NCBI GenBank assembly: GCA_001429555.1
Contig: LMSR01000020.1
Coordinates: 217,417 to 281,416, forward strand
From: Nocardioides sp. Soil797
Lineage (GTDB): Bacteria > Actinomycetota > Actinomycetes > Propionibacteriales > Nocardioidaceae
DNA length: 64,000 nucleotides
Direction: 5' to 3'
Shown: piece after piece, positions 8,912 to 17,942 of the stretch
Layout: the number at the start of each line of letters is the position of its first letter
Numbering within the stretch: position 1 is the first letter of the stretch
Program-made: the position numbers and the translations under genes
Notes under the pieces: model-generated
What the model was told of the DNA's origin: nothing
The model's input: only the letters and a program-made list of their open reading frames with translations
Databases searched by the model: none

Positions 8912-10493
8912 GCCCAGCTGTACGACGAGCAAAGGCCCAGAGCACGCCGAGAGTCGCCCCGGCCAGGATCACGGGGTCACGCACGTGTTGATACCGCACG
9001 GCAGGTGTCAGGCCCACCTGCAGCGACACCGTGGCGCGGACCCGCGTACTGACGCCGGCAGGTGCCTGCTTCACGATTCTGCCTTGAGGATCGATGACTC
9101 CTGAGGTGCCGTTGGTGGAGGCGACCACTATGCTCCTACCGATCTCGGCCGCGCGTACTCGGGTGATCTCGAACTGCTGGGACGGCTGGGACGTGCCGTA
9201 GAACATCGCGTTGCTGGTCTGCACCACGGCCAGGTTGGCTCCGCGGCGGATCTGCGCCTGGAGGACATCGTCGTAGGCGATGTCGAAGCAAATCGCATCA
9301 GCGACTCTGAGCCTGTCCAGTTCCAAGGGGCCCTCGTCCTTGCCGGGGATCATGTCGCGGGGAATCTCGCTGAAACGATCGAACCAGGTGCCAATCGTTT
9401 CGCGCCAGGGAATGTATTCACCAAACGGCACCAAGTGCGTCTTGGTGTAGTGCCCCGCAATTGTTCGGTCAGGCAACCAGAGAATGCCCCGGTTGTATGC
9501 GCGCTCGGGGTCGTCAGTGTTGACGATGCCTCCGACCAGGAGCGGGGCGTCCACCGCAACGACGGCTCGTTCGATGAGCGCACGTGCCTGCGCGTCCTCG
9601 AGTGGGTCCACGGCAGTGGAGTTCTCCGGCCAGACCACCAGATCGACGGTCTCCCTCTTTGTGCGTAGATCCCGTGCCAGGTCGAGGGTACGCGCCACGT
9701 GATTCCGGGTGACTTGGCGATGATGTGCGACCAAGTCGGAGCCATCTCCGGGGACCCCGCCTTGGATCAGGGCGATGTCTGCGGAACCGGCATGCGTCGA
9801 TGGTGCAGGAAGGAGCGTGAGTATCGAGGGAATGACGACGGCAGCTGAACTCATGGCGAAGGTCCTGGGACCGGGCGACCGCACCATCTCGGCGAGTGTG
9901 AACCCCGCGAAGGCCACGAACAAGCTGGTGCCCGGAACACCGACATATGGCAGGAGTGCCGCCCACCAGGTGTCAACGGCAGTGAATCCGAGCTGTCCCC
10001 ACGGCATGCCCCCAAGTGGCCAGGTGCTCCGCATGAACTCGGCACCACACCACGCCAGCGCTGACCACAGCGGTCCAGCTGGGAGAGTTCGGACCGTCCA
10101 GACTCCAAGTACGCCGAGAGAGACGACTACAGCCTGGGCGGTGCCGAGGGCGAACCACGCCCCCGGACCGATGGATGCGGACAGCCACCACAACAGCACG
10201 AGCATGAAGGCCAGGCTGTAGGCAAGACTGGCCATGAGCGCGTGGTCCCAAGACACGTCTCTGAGAACCAGCCAGAGCAAAGCAAAGGCGATGGGGGCCA
10301 GCCAGCCCATGCCAAGGGGTTGGAATGAGGCGGCCGTCATGATTCCAGCGAGTGCGGAGGCCGCGGTGGGGGAGCAACGCTCGACGATGAGCGACTTCGC
10401 GCGCCCCCGGTTCAACTTGCTCCGTCCTGAGGAAGCCACCAGTGCGCTACCCACTTTGAGGCCACACATTGCGACGGCATCCTTCGAGGCCAT
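8853..10493 (-). CDS. lnt: Apolipoprotein N-acyltransferase
   Basis: Third enzyme of lipoprotein maturation: it N-acylates the lipid-modified Cys at the outer face of the membrane. An N-terminal set of about six membrane helices is followed by a nitrilase-fold domain. The catalytic residues are visible as Glu290 (VWPENST), Lys351 with Glu359 (KTHLVPFGEY) and Cys402 (AICFDIAYDD). The C-terminus is short and Arg-rich. The first ~47 nt overlap the DUF3152 gene, so a start further in is possible. It is the last gene of the dsbA-vkor-ccdA-tlpA-DUF3152-lnt operon. The island also has lspA, so two lipoprotein-processing steps travel with its lipoproteins. Confidence 0.93.
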   Translation of the reverse strand: MASKDAVAMCGLKVGSALVASSGRSKLNRGRAKSLIVERCSPTAASALAGIMTAASFQPLGMGWLAPIAFALLWLVLRDVSWDHALMASLAYSLAFMLVLLWWLSASIGPGAWFALGTAQAVVVSLGVLGVWTVRTLPAGPLWSALAWCGAEFMRSTWPLGGMPWGQLGFTAVDTWWAALLPYVGVPGTSLFVAFAGFTLAEMVRSPGPRTFAMSSAAVVIPSILTLLPAPSTHAGSADIALIQGGVPGDGSDLVAHHRQVTRNHVARTLDLARDLRTKRETVDLVVWPENSTAVDPLEDAQARALIERAVVAVDAPLLVGGIVNTDDPERAYNRGILWLPDRTIAGHYTKTHLVPFGEYIPWRETIGTWFDRFSEIPRDMIPGKDEGPLELDRLRVADAICFDIAYDDVLQAQIRRGANLAVVQTSNAMFYGTSQPSQQFEITRVRAAEIGRSIVVASTNGTSGVIDPQGRIVKQAPAGVSTRVRATVSLQVGLTPAVRYQHVRDPVILAGATLGVLWAFARRTAGLRRRRRSGGLATRCSRRRS

Positions 10494-11238
10494 AGGTCTG
10501 CTGCTGCATGACTGGTGCCGGCCGGTCCGGCCCTGGACACTCTTGGTGGGACTCGCCGAGGAAGTGCCCCACTTCGTGGTTCACTAGATAAATTCGGTAC
10601 GACCCGATGTCGTCGGCGTAGTCATCTGTGGCCGTAGCCCATCGTTGCGCGTTGAGCACCACCAGAGCTCCGTTGCGGCAGGAGACTTGACCACTGGTTT
10701 TCAACGGGGCACACAAGGCATCGGTCGTCGCTGGTGAAGCGAGGAGAACCCGAGCGTCACCACTGTTGGACACTTGGCGGAAAGTCAGACCCTTTGCACC
10801 CCCCCAGCCCCTGTTGTCTCCGAGGATCTCTTTGATGGTCCGTGCGGTCTCTTTGAGGTTGAAGGGTAATCCGTGCTCGACTTCGACGGTGTAGGTCAGC
10901 GAAGCCAGACGAGTCGTGGCCTTCTCGGCGTGCGCGGTCCGAAAGGTTCCGGGGCCAGCACGCATGATCGAGGGAGGCGTAGTGGGCGTCAGAGTCTGTT
11001 GGGGCGCCACCGTTCGAGAGCGCGGTGGCCCGGGATCAGGTGCCGGAACTGTTGTTCGCGTGTCAGTGGGGGAATGGGAAGTGCGCTGACTCCAGCTCTC
11101 GTATCGATTGGATGATGAGAGGGCCACGCCGACAGGGAAGGCGGTCAGCATCACTGCTCCGATCACCAACCACTGGCTGCGACCTACACGCTTCGATGTG
11201 GAAGCGCGGTGCTTACCACTCCTACTCTTCGCTGTCAT
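10447..11238 (-). CDS. DUF3152 secreted zinc metalloprotease-like protein
   Basis: A signal-anchored extracytoplasmic protein of about 263 residues. One N-terminal hydrophobic segment and a Pro/Thr-rich linker (roughly 45-90) are followed by the DUF3152 domain. The zinc site HEVGHFLGESH (HExxHxxGxxH) is present, and the downstream PVMQQQT looks like a metzincin Met-turn. Four Cys in the domain (DALCAPL, QVSCRNG, HQECPG, LEGCRR) fit two disulfides, which suits its place in a Dsb-type operon. The ATG at 11238 overlaps the tlpA stop; an upstream TTG at 11250 is less likely. The substrate is unknown. Confidence 0.85.
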   Translation of the reverse strand: MTAKSRSGKHRASTSKRVGRSQWLVIGAVMLTAFPVGVALSSSNRYESWSQRTSHSPTDTRTTVPAPDPGPPRSRTVAPQQTLTPTTPPSIMRAGPGTFRTAHAEKATTRLASLTYTVEVEHGLPFNLKETARTIKEILGDNRGWGGAKGLTFRQVSNSGDARVLLASPATTDALCAPLKTSGQVSCRNGALVVLNAQRWATATDDYADDIGSYRIYLVNHEVGHFLGESHQECPGPDRPAPVMQQQTYGLEGCRRNVWPQSG

Positions 11239-11905
11239 CGGACTCGGCAAGAACCGGTTGGATCAGACTGCGCAGCGTCGTAGCCGAGACAGGACCGATT
11301 GCACGCGCAGCCACACGTCCCTGTCGATCGATGACAAGAGTGGTGGGCACTGCTGCGGCAGCCAACGCACCGTCGAACGAAAGCATTGCTCGAGGCGAAT
11401 CCTGGGCAACCACACTGTCGTAGGGGACGTTGTATTTTCGCTCGAATGCGCGCGCAGCAGCTTCATTGTCCCGAATGTTGATGCCGACGAACAGCACTTG
11501 GCCGTCGAACTCATTCGCAACTTCGACGAGGGCCGGCGCCTCCTTGACGCAGGGCACACACCAGGAGCCCCACACATTGAAGACCACGACCTGGCCTCGC
11601 AACGAGGACGTGGCGAGGCGGTCCCCGCTGAGCATTCGAGCCTCAAACGATTCCGACTGTCTGCGGTCCTCCACGTCGAACTCCTCGATGACGGAGTCGC
11701 CGTCAGCCCTGGCGTTGGATTCGCCGCCCGAGCGTCCGCCCACGAACCACGCGGCAACAGCAACCAGCGCACCCACCATGAGCACGGTCACGAGTTTTCG
11801 CAGGCGACTGTTCTCCTTTGATCGCATTTCTGGATGGACCGCTTTCAGATCGGGGGTTGCCAAGAACTGACGAGACCCTGGATTGCTGCCATGAATTTCG
11901 TCCAC
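11222..11905 (-). CDS. TlpA/ResA-like membrane-anchored thioredoxin
   Basis: A 227-residue redoxin. One membrane anchor at about 36-54 is followed by a TlpA-like thioredoxin domain with the active site WCVPC (Cys116, Cys119) and the cis-Pro loop AVPTTLVID. Such proteins reduce apocytochrome c haem-binding cysteines or metallochaperones, drawing electrons from CcdA, which is encoded just upstream and overlaps by 61 nt. The GTG at 11905 has GGAG close by; ATG 11827 is an alternative that keeps the anchor. The operon position supports a role in cytochrome c or copper-site thiol reduction. Confidence 0.92.
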   Translation of the reverse strand: MDEIHGSNPGSRQFLATPDLKAVHPEMRSKENSRLRKLVTVLMVGALVAVAAWFVGGRSGGESNARADGDSVIEEFDVEDRRQSESFEARMLSGDRLATSSLRGQVVVFNVWGSWCVPCVKEAPALVEVANEFDGQVLFVGINIRDNEAAARAFERKYNVPYDSVVAQDSPRAMLSFDGALAAAAVPTTLVIDRQGRVAARAIGPVSATTLRSLIQPVLAESDDSEE

Positions 11906-12624
11906 GCTCCGCTAACTTGCAGAAGACCGAGGAGCATCAAGAACCCGCCACCCAGTCGAGCGAGGTGCGGCGCATGATGTCGTGCCCATGCGGTGCGTTG
12001 CATCCACTTGGAGACCGACAGTGCCGCAATGAGGAAAGGGATGCCAAGGCCCAGGCTGTAGGCGAACGCCAACACAGCACCGCGACCGGCTGTGGCTGAA
12101 CTCGTTGCCAGTGCCAGCACAGCTGCCAGCGCAGGTCCGATGCAGGGTGTCCACCCGACGCCAAAGATCACCCCCAGGATCGGCGCTCCGACGAGGCCCG
12201 CGGGCGGGCGATATTTCGGTTGGAAAGAGCGATTGAGCAGATGGAAGCGTGAGCCGGAAGCGGCAAAGAGCAAGCCCAGCAGGATCGTAAGGATGCCTGA
12301 GTAGCGAATGATGGAGTCCTGATACTGCACCAACACAGAACCCAGCGACCCGAACAGCGCGCCATAACTGGTGAACACGAGTGCGAATCCGAGGACGAAC
12401 AGTCCCGTCCCGGCAACGATGCGGCCGCGTCCTTGTTGGGCGTCGCCCTGGAGCTGGCCGGCCACCGTTGACTCGCGCGCGTTTGAGCCCGCCACATAGG
12501 AGAGGTAGGCAGGCACCAATGGCAACGAGCACGGTGTGAAGAACGAGACCACCCCGGCCGCCAGGGCCACGAGGATGGCCGGGAGCAAGGCCCCAGAGAG
12601 AATTGTTTCCTGAATACCCATCAC
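11845..12624 (-). CDS. ccdA: CcdA-type thiol-disulfide electron transporter
   Basis: A 259-residue, six-helix membrane protein that passes electrons from cytoplasmic thioredoxin to exported thioredoxin-like proteins. The two conserved membrane cysteines are in FFTPCSLPL (near residue 32) and GWTPCIGPA (near residue 160). Gene order VKOR-ccdA-tlpA gives both oxidising and reducing branches in one operon. Two ATGs start the frame (12624 and 12621). The gene is 10 nt after the VKOR stop. Confidence 0.95.
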   Translation of the reverse strand: MMGIQETILSGALLPAILVALAAGVVSFFTPCSLPLVPAYLSYVAGSNARESTVAGQLQGDAQQGRGRIVAGTGLFVLGFALVFTSYGALFGSLGSVLVQYQDSIIRYSGILTILLGLLFAASGSRFHLLNRSFQPKYRPPAGLVGAPILGVIFGVGWTPCIGPALAAVLALATSSATAGRGAVLAFAYSLGLGIPFLIAALSVSKWMQRTAWARHHAPHLARLGGGFLMLLGLLQVSGAWTKFMAAIQGLVSSWQPPI

Positions 12625-12634
12625 TCCACCGGGC

Positions 12635-13243
12635 TCACAGCAGGGTGCTCCAATAAAACCAGAAGCGCTCCAGGATCAGCATGACCAAGAGCAGATAGGC
12701 GATGGCCAGGATGACTGGCTGCCAGCGAACTGCCCAGACTACGAGCGACGAGGCAGCCACGCGCGATCCGAAGACCCCGACTTGGGCATTGCGACGCGTC
12801 ACGAACCAGAAGATCAAGGGCATCACCGCCCACACAGCCATGCAGTAGGGACACAAAGCGCCGATTCGGTACACACTCTGAAAGATCAGCCAGACCACAA
12901 GAGTCATACCGAAGGTGACACCGACTTGCAGTCCCAGCCAGTACCAACGGGACAACTGAGCGCCGCCCAACAGGACAACGCCCGTCACTACCACGATAGT
13001 GAAGCCGACGATCCCGAGGAGAGGGTTCGGGAAGCCGAAGAGCTCAGCCTGTGCGGTCGACATCACCGAGCCGCAACTCATGATGGGGTTCAAGTCGCAC
13101 GAGGGAACGTGGGAAGGCTCTCGGAGGGTCGCAATCTTTTCCAGAACCAGCGCAAAGGCTGCGGTGCCGCCTACCGTGCCACATGCCAGCAAGAGTGGCG
13201 CCAGACGTCGGTGGTCCTCGTGCGAGTGATCATCGGCGTCCAT
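12635..13243 (-). CDS. Vitamin K epoxide reductase (VKOR) family protein
   Basis: A 202-residue, four- to five-helix membrane enzyme that re-oxidises DsbA-like proteins using quinone, replacing DsbB in actinobacteria. The loop cysteine pair ([15 protein letters not shown]) and the catalytic CPYC near the quinone site are both intact. It starts 3 nt after the DsbA-like gene, its probable substrate. The N-terminus is His-rich (HSHEDHRR). An oxidising couple (DsbA/VKOR) next to a reducing couple (CcdA/TlpA) is unusual to see within one operon and makes sense for c-type cytochrome or copper protein assembly. Confidence 0.93.
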   Translation of the reverse strand: MDADDHSHEDHRRLAPLLLACGTVGGTAAFALVLEKIATLREPSHVPSCDLNPIMSCGSVMSTAQAELFGFPNPLLGIVGFTIVVVTGVVLLGGAQLSRWYWLGLQVGVTFGMTLVVWLIFQSVYRIGALCPYCMAVWAVMPLIFWFVTRRNAQVGVFGSRVAASSLVVWAVRWQPVILAIAYLLLVMLILERFWFYWSTLL

Positions 13244-13246
13244 GTG

Positions 13247-13897
13247 TCACTTGGCCAAGAGTTCGTCGATTGCCGCGTCGAAGTCCTCAATCTGCTGCGG
13301 TTCGAAGCGCTCGCCGTTGAGGAAGAATGTCGGGGTGCCTTTGACTCCCAGGGCCATACCATCGTCGACGTCGCGCTGCACACGCTCCGCTACTTCCTCT
13401 GAGGAGTAGTCGGTGTCGAACTGCTCCATGTCCAGGTCGAGTTGCTCGGCGAAGCCCCGGAACACATCATCAGCTGGAGACTGCTGCTCTCCCCACTCGC
13501 GTTGAGTTTCGTACATGAGCTGGTACATCTCCAGGAACTTGTCCTGCCTGGCAGCCGACTCCACGGCACGGGCCGCTCTCTCGGCATTGAAGTGCCCCGG
13601 GAGCGGGAAGTAGCGCGCGACAAAGGTGACTTCGCCGTCGTACTTCTGTCGCAAGTCCTCGATGATGGGAAACGCGGCACCGCACGCCTCACACTCGAAG
13701 TCCAAGAACTCGGTCAGTACGACGTCGGACGATCCCTTGGCGCCAAGGATGCGGCTGTCGTCTCGAACGACCCGATTGTCGGCCTCCTGGCCGCTGACGG
13801 GGGTTGTCTCGTCGCTCCCGTCCAACAGGAGAACACCCCCGATGGCGATGACAAAGGCGATGACGAGCAGCATCGCCAACTTTGCGGGTGTGGACAT
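13247..13897 (-). CDS. DsbA-family thiol oxidase, membrane-anchored
   Basis: A 216-residue exported thioredoxin-fold protein. An N-terminal anchor (residues 5-25) is followed by a DsbA/DsbG-type domain with active site CEAC (Cys69, Cys72) and cis-Pro in VKGTPTFFLNG, with the helical insert between them. It probably inserts disulfides in exported proteins and is regenerated by the VKOR encoded next. First gene of a six-gene operon whose promoter carries BlaI-type dyad 2, 20 nt upstream of the ATG. Confidence 0.93.
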   Translation of the reverse strand: MSTPAKLAMLLVIAFVIAIGGVLLLDGSDETTPVSGQEADNRVVRDDSRILGAKGSSDVVLTEFLDFECEACGAAFPIIEDLRQKYDGEVTFVARYFPLPGHFNAERAARAVESAARQDKFLEMYQLMYETQREWGEQQSPADDVFRGFAEQLDLDMEQFDTDYSSEEVAERVQRDVDDGMALGVKGTPTFFLNGERFEPQQIEDFDAAIDELLAK

Positions 13898-13916
13898 GGT
13901 GAAGACCTCCTAGGGA

Positions 13917-13935
13917 CTACTAAGCAGCATAGTAG
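13917..13935. promoter_or_regulatory. BlaI-type operator 2 (dsbA operon promoter)
   Basis: Dyad CTACTAAG-CAG-CATAGTAG, matching site 1 in 7 of 8 right-half positions and all 8 left-half positions. It sits 20 nt before the dsbA start in a 65-nt gap that has no other visible signal. Confidence 0.62.
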
Positions 13936-13962
13936 ACGCTTGGCAAGCGCCGGTCCCGGGGC

Positions 13963-15279
13963 TCATCCACTGAAGAGCAGGAAGAGTCCGCCAGTGGTGT
14001 AGATGACCATCACGACCATCATCGCCAGTTGTCCAGCGACCCGATGGTGGGCCGGCAGAAGCTTGGTCGCTCGGTCGTGGGCAGCGATCGCTCCTGCGAT
14101 GTGGCCGGTTACGACGGCGAGCACCTTGAGCATCGCCAGAACGGATGGGTTGTTGGACAAGAAGTAGTTCACCTGTAGCTCGGCGGTGCCGAAGATGTTG
14201 GCACCGTTGACCATCGGATCGCTCAGTTGGATCACCACTTGCTGGCCGTACTCAAGCAAAAGTGAGATGTAGTGGGCAATGACGTATCCGACCACGATCG
14301 GGATCACCGAATGGACATACAGCCCCGGCAGGGCGACACGTTTGGTCTTGTCTGGAAGTTCGGAAAGCATGGCGGCGGCCGCGAAGGTGACGGCGACGAA
14401 CGAGCAGAAGCCGAACAGGGTGAGCGTCCCGAGGAGGGAGGAGTCGATTCCCACCCAGTCAACGAAGGCCAGCCAGTTGAGCGATCTGCTGAAACTGTCG
14501 TAGGCGGTCGATCCCAAAAGTACTGAGATCAGGACCAAGCGACTGGGGGAGGGGGTGAACCCGTCCAAGTGGTCCATGGGGTTCTGTAGCACCAGGCGGC
14601 CATCGGAGTTGCGGCCCACGGGGGACAGGTGACTGACGAGGGTCGAGTACGCCTCAAGCGGATCAGCCCGGGAGATCCATCGTTCCCCCCACAGCAGGGA
14701 GCCGAGAACGACGACAACGAAGTACACCGCCATCCAGAGGCGTACCGGTGCTAGGTACGTGCCACTCTCGTAGACGAGTTCCATCCAGACGAAAGTGAAC
14801 AAGCCGACAGACGCTGGCCAGTATCCGACCCAATCAGGGAGGCGGAACACGCCTTCTCGAATTGACGGACCAGCCACGCGAGCGATGGCGTCGTGGACGG
14901 TTCGGGCGGGGTTCATTGTGCGCCAGATGGGCCCCAGGATCAGGGAGGCCGGAACCAGGCCCACCCACAGGAGTACATAGATGATTCCAAAGATGGGATT
15001 CGTCGCGAGGTCGGGGCCCCACACTGCGATCCAGATGACGTAGGCGAACATCGTCATTCCGGCGGCCCGGAGTGCGGTCAAGGTCACTCGGGAGTGAAGG
15101 ATCCCAGTTACGCCTTGCGACAAGGGGACGCCGTGAGTCGCTCCGCTGAATCTGGGTTGGCGCCAAGCCACTGCGAGGACTGCGAATGAGACGGCGAGAG
15201 CGACCCCAGCCCCGAGAGCGGCAAACGACGCCGGGATTGGCAGGTCTTGGGCGCCGCCGACGCCGTGTGCGAGGTTCAT
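13963..15279 (-). CDS. Polytopic membrane protein of the copper cluster (fenitrothion hydrolase-like annotation)
   Basis: A 438-residue protein with roughly ten hydrophobic segments and a conserved-looking N-terminus (MNLAHGVGGAQDLPIP). Homologues in actinobacteria sit beside copC/copD and are often labelled fenitrothion hydrolase; that name has little bearing on function. It starts 4 nt after the cupredoxin-like lipoprotein gene, forming the tail of the copC-copD operon. His residues inside helices (VLHSRV-like LHSRV, HYISLLLEY, TGHIAGAIAAHD) could bind metal. A role in copper or haem handling is inferred from context only. Confidence 0.7.
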   Translation of the reverse strand: MNLAHGVGGAQDLPIPASFAALGAGVALAVSFAVLAVAWRQPRFSGATHGVPLSQGVTGILHSRVTLTALRAAGMTMFAYVIWIAVWGPDLATNPIFGIIYVLLWVGLVPASLILGPIWRTMNPARTVHDAIARVAGPSIREGVFRLPDWVGYWPASVGLFTFVWMELVYESGTYLAPVRLWMAVYFVVVVLGSLLWGERWISRADPLEAYSTLVSHLSPVGRNSDGRLVLQNPMDHLDGFTPSPSRLVLISVLLGSTAYDSFSRSLNWLAFVDWVGIDSSLLGTLTLFGFCSFVAVTFAAAAMLSELPDKTKRVALPGLYVHSVIPIVVGYVIAHYISLLLEYGQQVVIQLSDPMVNGANIFGTAELQVNYFLSNNPSVLAMLKVLAVVTGHIAGAIAAHDRATKLLPAHHRVAGQLAMMVVMVIYTTGGLFLLFSG

Positions 15280-15283
15280 ACGT

Positions 15284-15739
15284 TCAGTGGACCTCGAGTT
15301 GGACGATCAGTTCTCCCGACTCGTGCTCCTCGACCTCAATCAGACCGGGTCGCTCGACGGTCACCTGGACGATACTCCGGCCGGCGACGAACCCGGGGGT
15401 CTGTTCGGGGCTGGAGTGCACGTGAAACTCTCCCGGACGATCCGATGTGACGGTGAACGTGACTGGCTCGCCAGCATTCGCCTTGATTCGGTTGCCAGGT
15501 GCTTCCACAGTGTCGCCACTGATCGTCACCTCGACGTTCGGATCCTGCGGTTCGGGGCTGGCGGGTGCATCGGGTCCCGAGCCTGCTGGAGGTGCGGTAT
15601 TGGTGCCCGTCGGTTCTGGGGCTAGTGACGTGCTCGGCGGTTCTTGCGCCGTCTCGGGTGTGTCGTTCGTTCCGCAGCCGCTCATGAGCATGGCGACAGC
15701 CACGGCGGCACCGATCGCGGTGATGGTGTGCAAGAGCAT
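15284..15739 (-). CDS. Cupredoxin-like lipoprotein
   Basis: A lipoprotein of about 151 residues: signal with lipobox LMSGC, a Pro/Thr/Glu-rich linker and a C-terminal single domain of about 85 residues (VEVTISGDTVEAPGNRIKAN ... FHVHSSPEQ ... LIVQLEVH). The short beta-rich domain and the His pair in FHVHSS recall cupredoxin-like copper carriers, although the full type I set (Cys, Met) is absent. ATG 15739 gives a normal signal peptide; a GTG at 15796 would add 19 residues. It lies between copD and the polytopic membrane protein, in the same direction. Confidence 0.7.
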   Translation of the reverse strand: MLLHTITAIGAAVAVAMLMSGCGTNDTPETAQEPPSTSLAPEPTGTNTAPPAGSGPDAPASPEPQDPNVEVTISGDTVEAPGNRIKANAGEPVTFTVTSDRPGEFHVHSSPEQTPGFVAGRSIVQVTVERPGLIEVEEHESGELIVQLEVH

Positions 15740-15851
15740 TCTCCAATCGATTAATTGCTGAGGAGGATAGGAGTTGAGGGGATAATCACGGGACACGATC
15801 GGAACTTTGCGATCTTGTTACGACGACCGGTTCCAGTCGCGACCTCACAGT

Positions 15852-15881
15852 CGCGACCACGCCATCGCGCGAGTGGTCGCG
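15852..15881. other. Hairpin between copD and the cupredoxin-like gene
   Basis: A perfect 9-bp stem, CGCGACCAC with GTGGTCGCG, encloses a 12-nt loop in the 178-nt gap between the two genes. There is no T-run, so it is more likely an mRNA processing or stability element than an intrinsic terminator. Confidence 0.4.
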
Positions 15882-15917
15882 GACGTATCGGTGGTGGAAT
15901 CCAACTCAAGGTGGGTG

Positions 15918-17942
15918 TCAGTCGGGGTCGCGCGCGTCGTGATGGCTCTGAAGTGCCTTCAGGTATTCGTTGTACGCCGCCCTCTCGGAGTCGCCGTCGC
16001 GGTCGGCCTTGCGATCGAGGCGGCGTTGCTCGGCACGGTCGTGTCGAAACCACTGCCATATGAGCGCCCCAAAGATGATCGCCAACGGATATTCGCCCAG
16101 GGCCCAACCGATTGACGCTCCCAGCCTTTGATCGTCTGCCAGAGATTCGACCCACGGCGCCTGCACGAGTTTGAACCAGCTCGTGGCGAGGATGTTGTCT
16201 GCACTCATCAGGGAAACGGAAAACAACGAGTGATATGCGAAGACGACCATGGTCAACAGGACTCGCATCGGATAGGCGGGCCTGGTCGGTCCGGGGTCCA
16301 CTCCTACGACGCAGTTTGCGAACAGATAGCCCACCAGGAGGAAGTGGGCGACCATGAAGACGTGGCCAGAGTGGGAACGCAGGGACCATTCAAAGACACC
16401 GCTGTAGTAGAAGGCGATCAAGCTGACGATGAACAAGGCCGCGGACACGAGCGGATGGCTGAGTATCTGCATGTAGGGCGAGTGCAGGGCGGTCAGCACC
16501 CATTCACGCACCCCACGAGAGCCATCCTTACGAGCTGACGTGCTTCTCAGGATTAGAGTCACGGGCCCCGCGAGTGCGAGGAACACGGGGACGGCCGTGG
16601 CGACGGTCATGTGCTGCACCATGTGCATGCTGAACATGATTTTTCCGTAGACGCCTGGCGCACCGCTGGTGGCCCAGGTCAGCAACGCCCAGCCCAACAA
16701 CCATGCCGCGGTGCGCCCGTGAGACCACTGGTCCCCGCGTCGTCGCAACCTGACGACGGCCATCAAGTACCACGTGACGGCGACGGCGGCGATTGGCAGC
16801 CACAACGCATCAGGGCGCCACGTCGTGATCCAACCGCCGGGCCAGTCCAGAGGCTTCGGCATGCTGAAGTAGACGAGCGACTCGACAGTGTTCACCGGCT
16901 GGAGGTCGTAGCCTGTTGGCGGCGCCATGCGCCCAAGGGCGACTCCGAGACCCATGGCCACGGCCATGATCGCGGCTTCGCTGATGCCGAGCCAACGAAA
17001 TGCCTTGGTGTCGCCGGCATCCAGTTTGGCGGCGACCTGCTTGCGCTGGGCACCACCCGCAAGCATCAACGTTGCGAGTATCGCGACCTTGGCGAGCAGG
17101 ACAGCGCCATACGGGGAGACGAGAAGTGACCAGGCTTCGACCCGAATGACAGAGTTCAGCAAGCTGGAGAAGGCCACGAGAGCGAAGCACCAGAATGCCA
17201 GGGCCGAGTATCTGCGCACAGCCGTGGACAGATTGCCAAGGAAAGGCGCGGCGTAGAGGAGTGCGACCAGACCGCCGAGCCACACGCTGGTTCCCACAAG
17301 GTGGAACGCTTGTGAGTTCACGGCAATGTCGTGGTCGAGTGCGCCGGCTGCGTGGCCAGTGAGCGCTATCGGCCACAGGCCAAGGAGTCCAAGCACTGCC
17401 AGTATCCCGGCAGACGACGTAGTGCGGACCACGGAGGCGCCCAGCGCGATCGCCACACCCGCAAAGGCATTGAGCGCGTAGTAGCGGCCGAGCTCGAACT
17501 CGAACGCGAAGTAGTCCAAGCTGGTCCAGAGTTCCGGCTGATCAAGGCGATAGCCGGAGAGATCCGCATAGGTCAGGACCAGGCAAGTGAAACCGGCGAC
17601 GGCCCACGCCCACCCTGCCGCAGAAGCCGTGCCCATCAGACGCATCCATCCAGCAGGTGCAGGCTGCTTGAAATGACCAGGCTCTCGTGCAGGTATGCAG
17701 ATGCACGCGATCGCGAGCGCGCCGATGGCAATCGCGGCGGCGACATCGCGGATTGCTGCTGATGTTGGTAGGCCAACCTGGAGCACGACGCTCGGTGCTG
17801 GCAAGCCCGGCGTGGTCTCAGGCAGTAGTGCGCCCGCCCCGCTCAGAGCCACGAGTGCGAACGTGGGTGCCAAGGCGACAACGAGCAGTACGCCACGAGA
17901 TGGCCGTGGCCGGTGGTCGCGGCTCCCAGCGGGGCTACTCAT
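15918..17942 (-). CDS. CopD-CtaG fusion, copper import/cytochrome oxidase assembly membrane protein
   Basis: A 674-residue membrane protein with two parts. Residues 1 to about 340 are CopD-like, with eight or so helices and the conserved NSQAFHLVGTSVWLGGL, which partners CopC for copper uptake. The rest is a caa3_CtaG domain (KIMFSMHMVQHM, HPLVSAALFIVS, VAHFLLVGYLF) linked to copper delivery to haem-copper oxidases. The fusion is a known actinobacterial form. ATG 17942 overlaps the copC stop by 8 nt, supporting translational coupling; a longer frame from 17990 would only overlap copC further. The CtaG half ties copper uptake to respiratory enzyme assembly, in line with the adjacent cytochrome c maturation genes. 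Confidence 0.92.
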   Translation of the reverse strand: MSSPAGSRDHRPRPSRGVLLVVALAPTFALVALSGAGALLPETTPGLPAPSVVLQVGLPTSAAIRDVAAAIAIGALAIACICIPAREPGHFKQPAPAGWMRLMGTASAAGWAWAVAGFTCLVLTYADLSGYRLDQPELWTSLDYFAFEFELGRYYALNAFAGVAIALGASVVRTTSSAGILAVLGLLGLWPIALTGHAAGALDHDIAVNSQAFHLVGTSVWLGGLVALLYAAPFLGNLSTAVRRYSALAFWCFALVAFSSLLNSVIRVEAWSLLVSPYGAVLLAKVAILATLMLAGGAQRKQVAAKLDAGDTKAFRWLGISEAAIMAVAMGLGVALGRMAPPTGYDLQPVNTVESLVYFSMPKPLDWPGGWITTWRPDALWLPIAAVAVTWYLMAVVRLRRRGDQWSHGRTAAWLLGWALLTWATSGAPGVYGKIMFSMHMVQHMTVATAVPVFLALAGPVTLILRSTSARKDGSRGVREWVLTALHSPYMQILSHPLVSAALFIVSLIAFYYSGVFEWSLRSHSGHVFMVAHFLLVGYLFANCVVGVDPGPTRPAYPMRVLLTMVVFAYHSLFSVSLMSADNILATSWFKLVQAPWVESLADDQRLGASIGWALGEYPLAIIFGALIWQWFRHDRAEQRRLDRKADRDGDSERAAYNEYLKALQSHHDARDPD

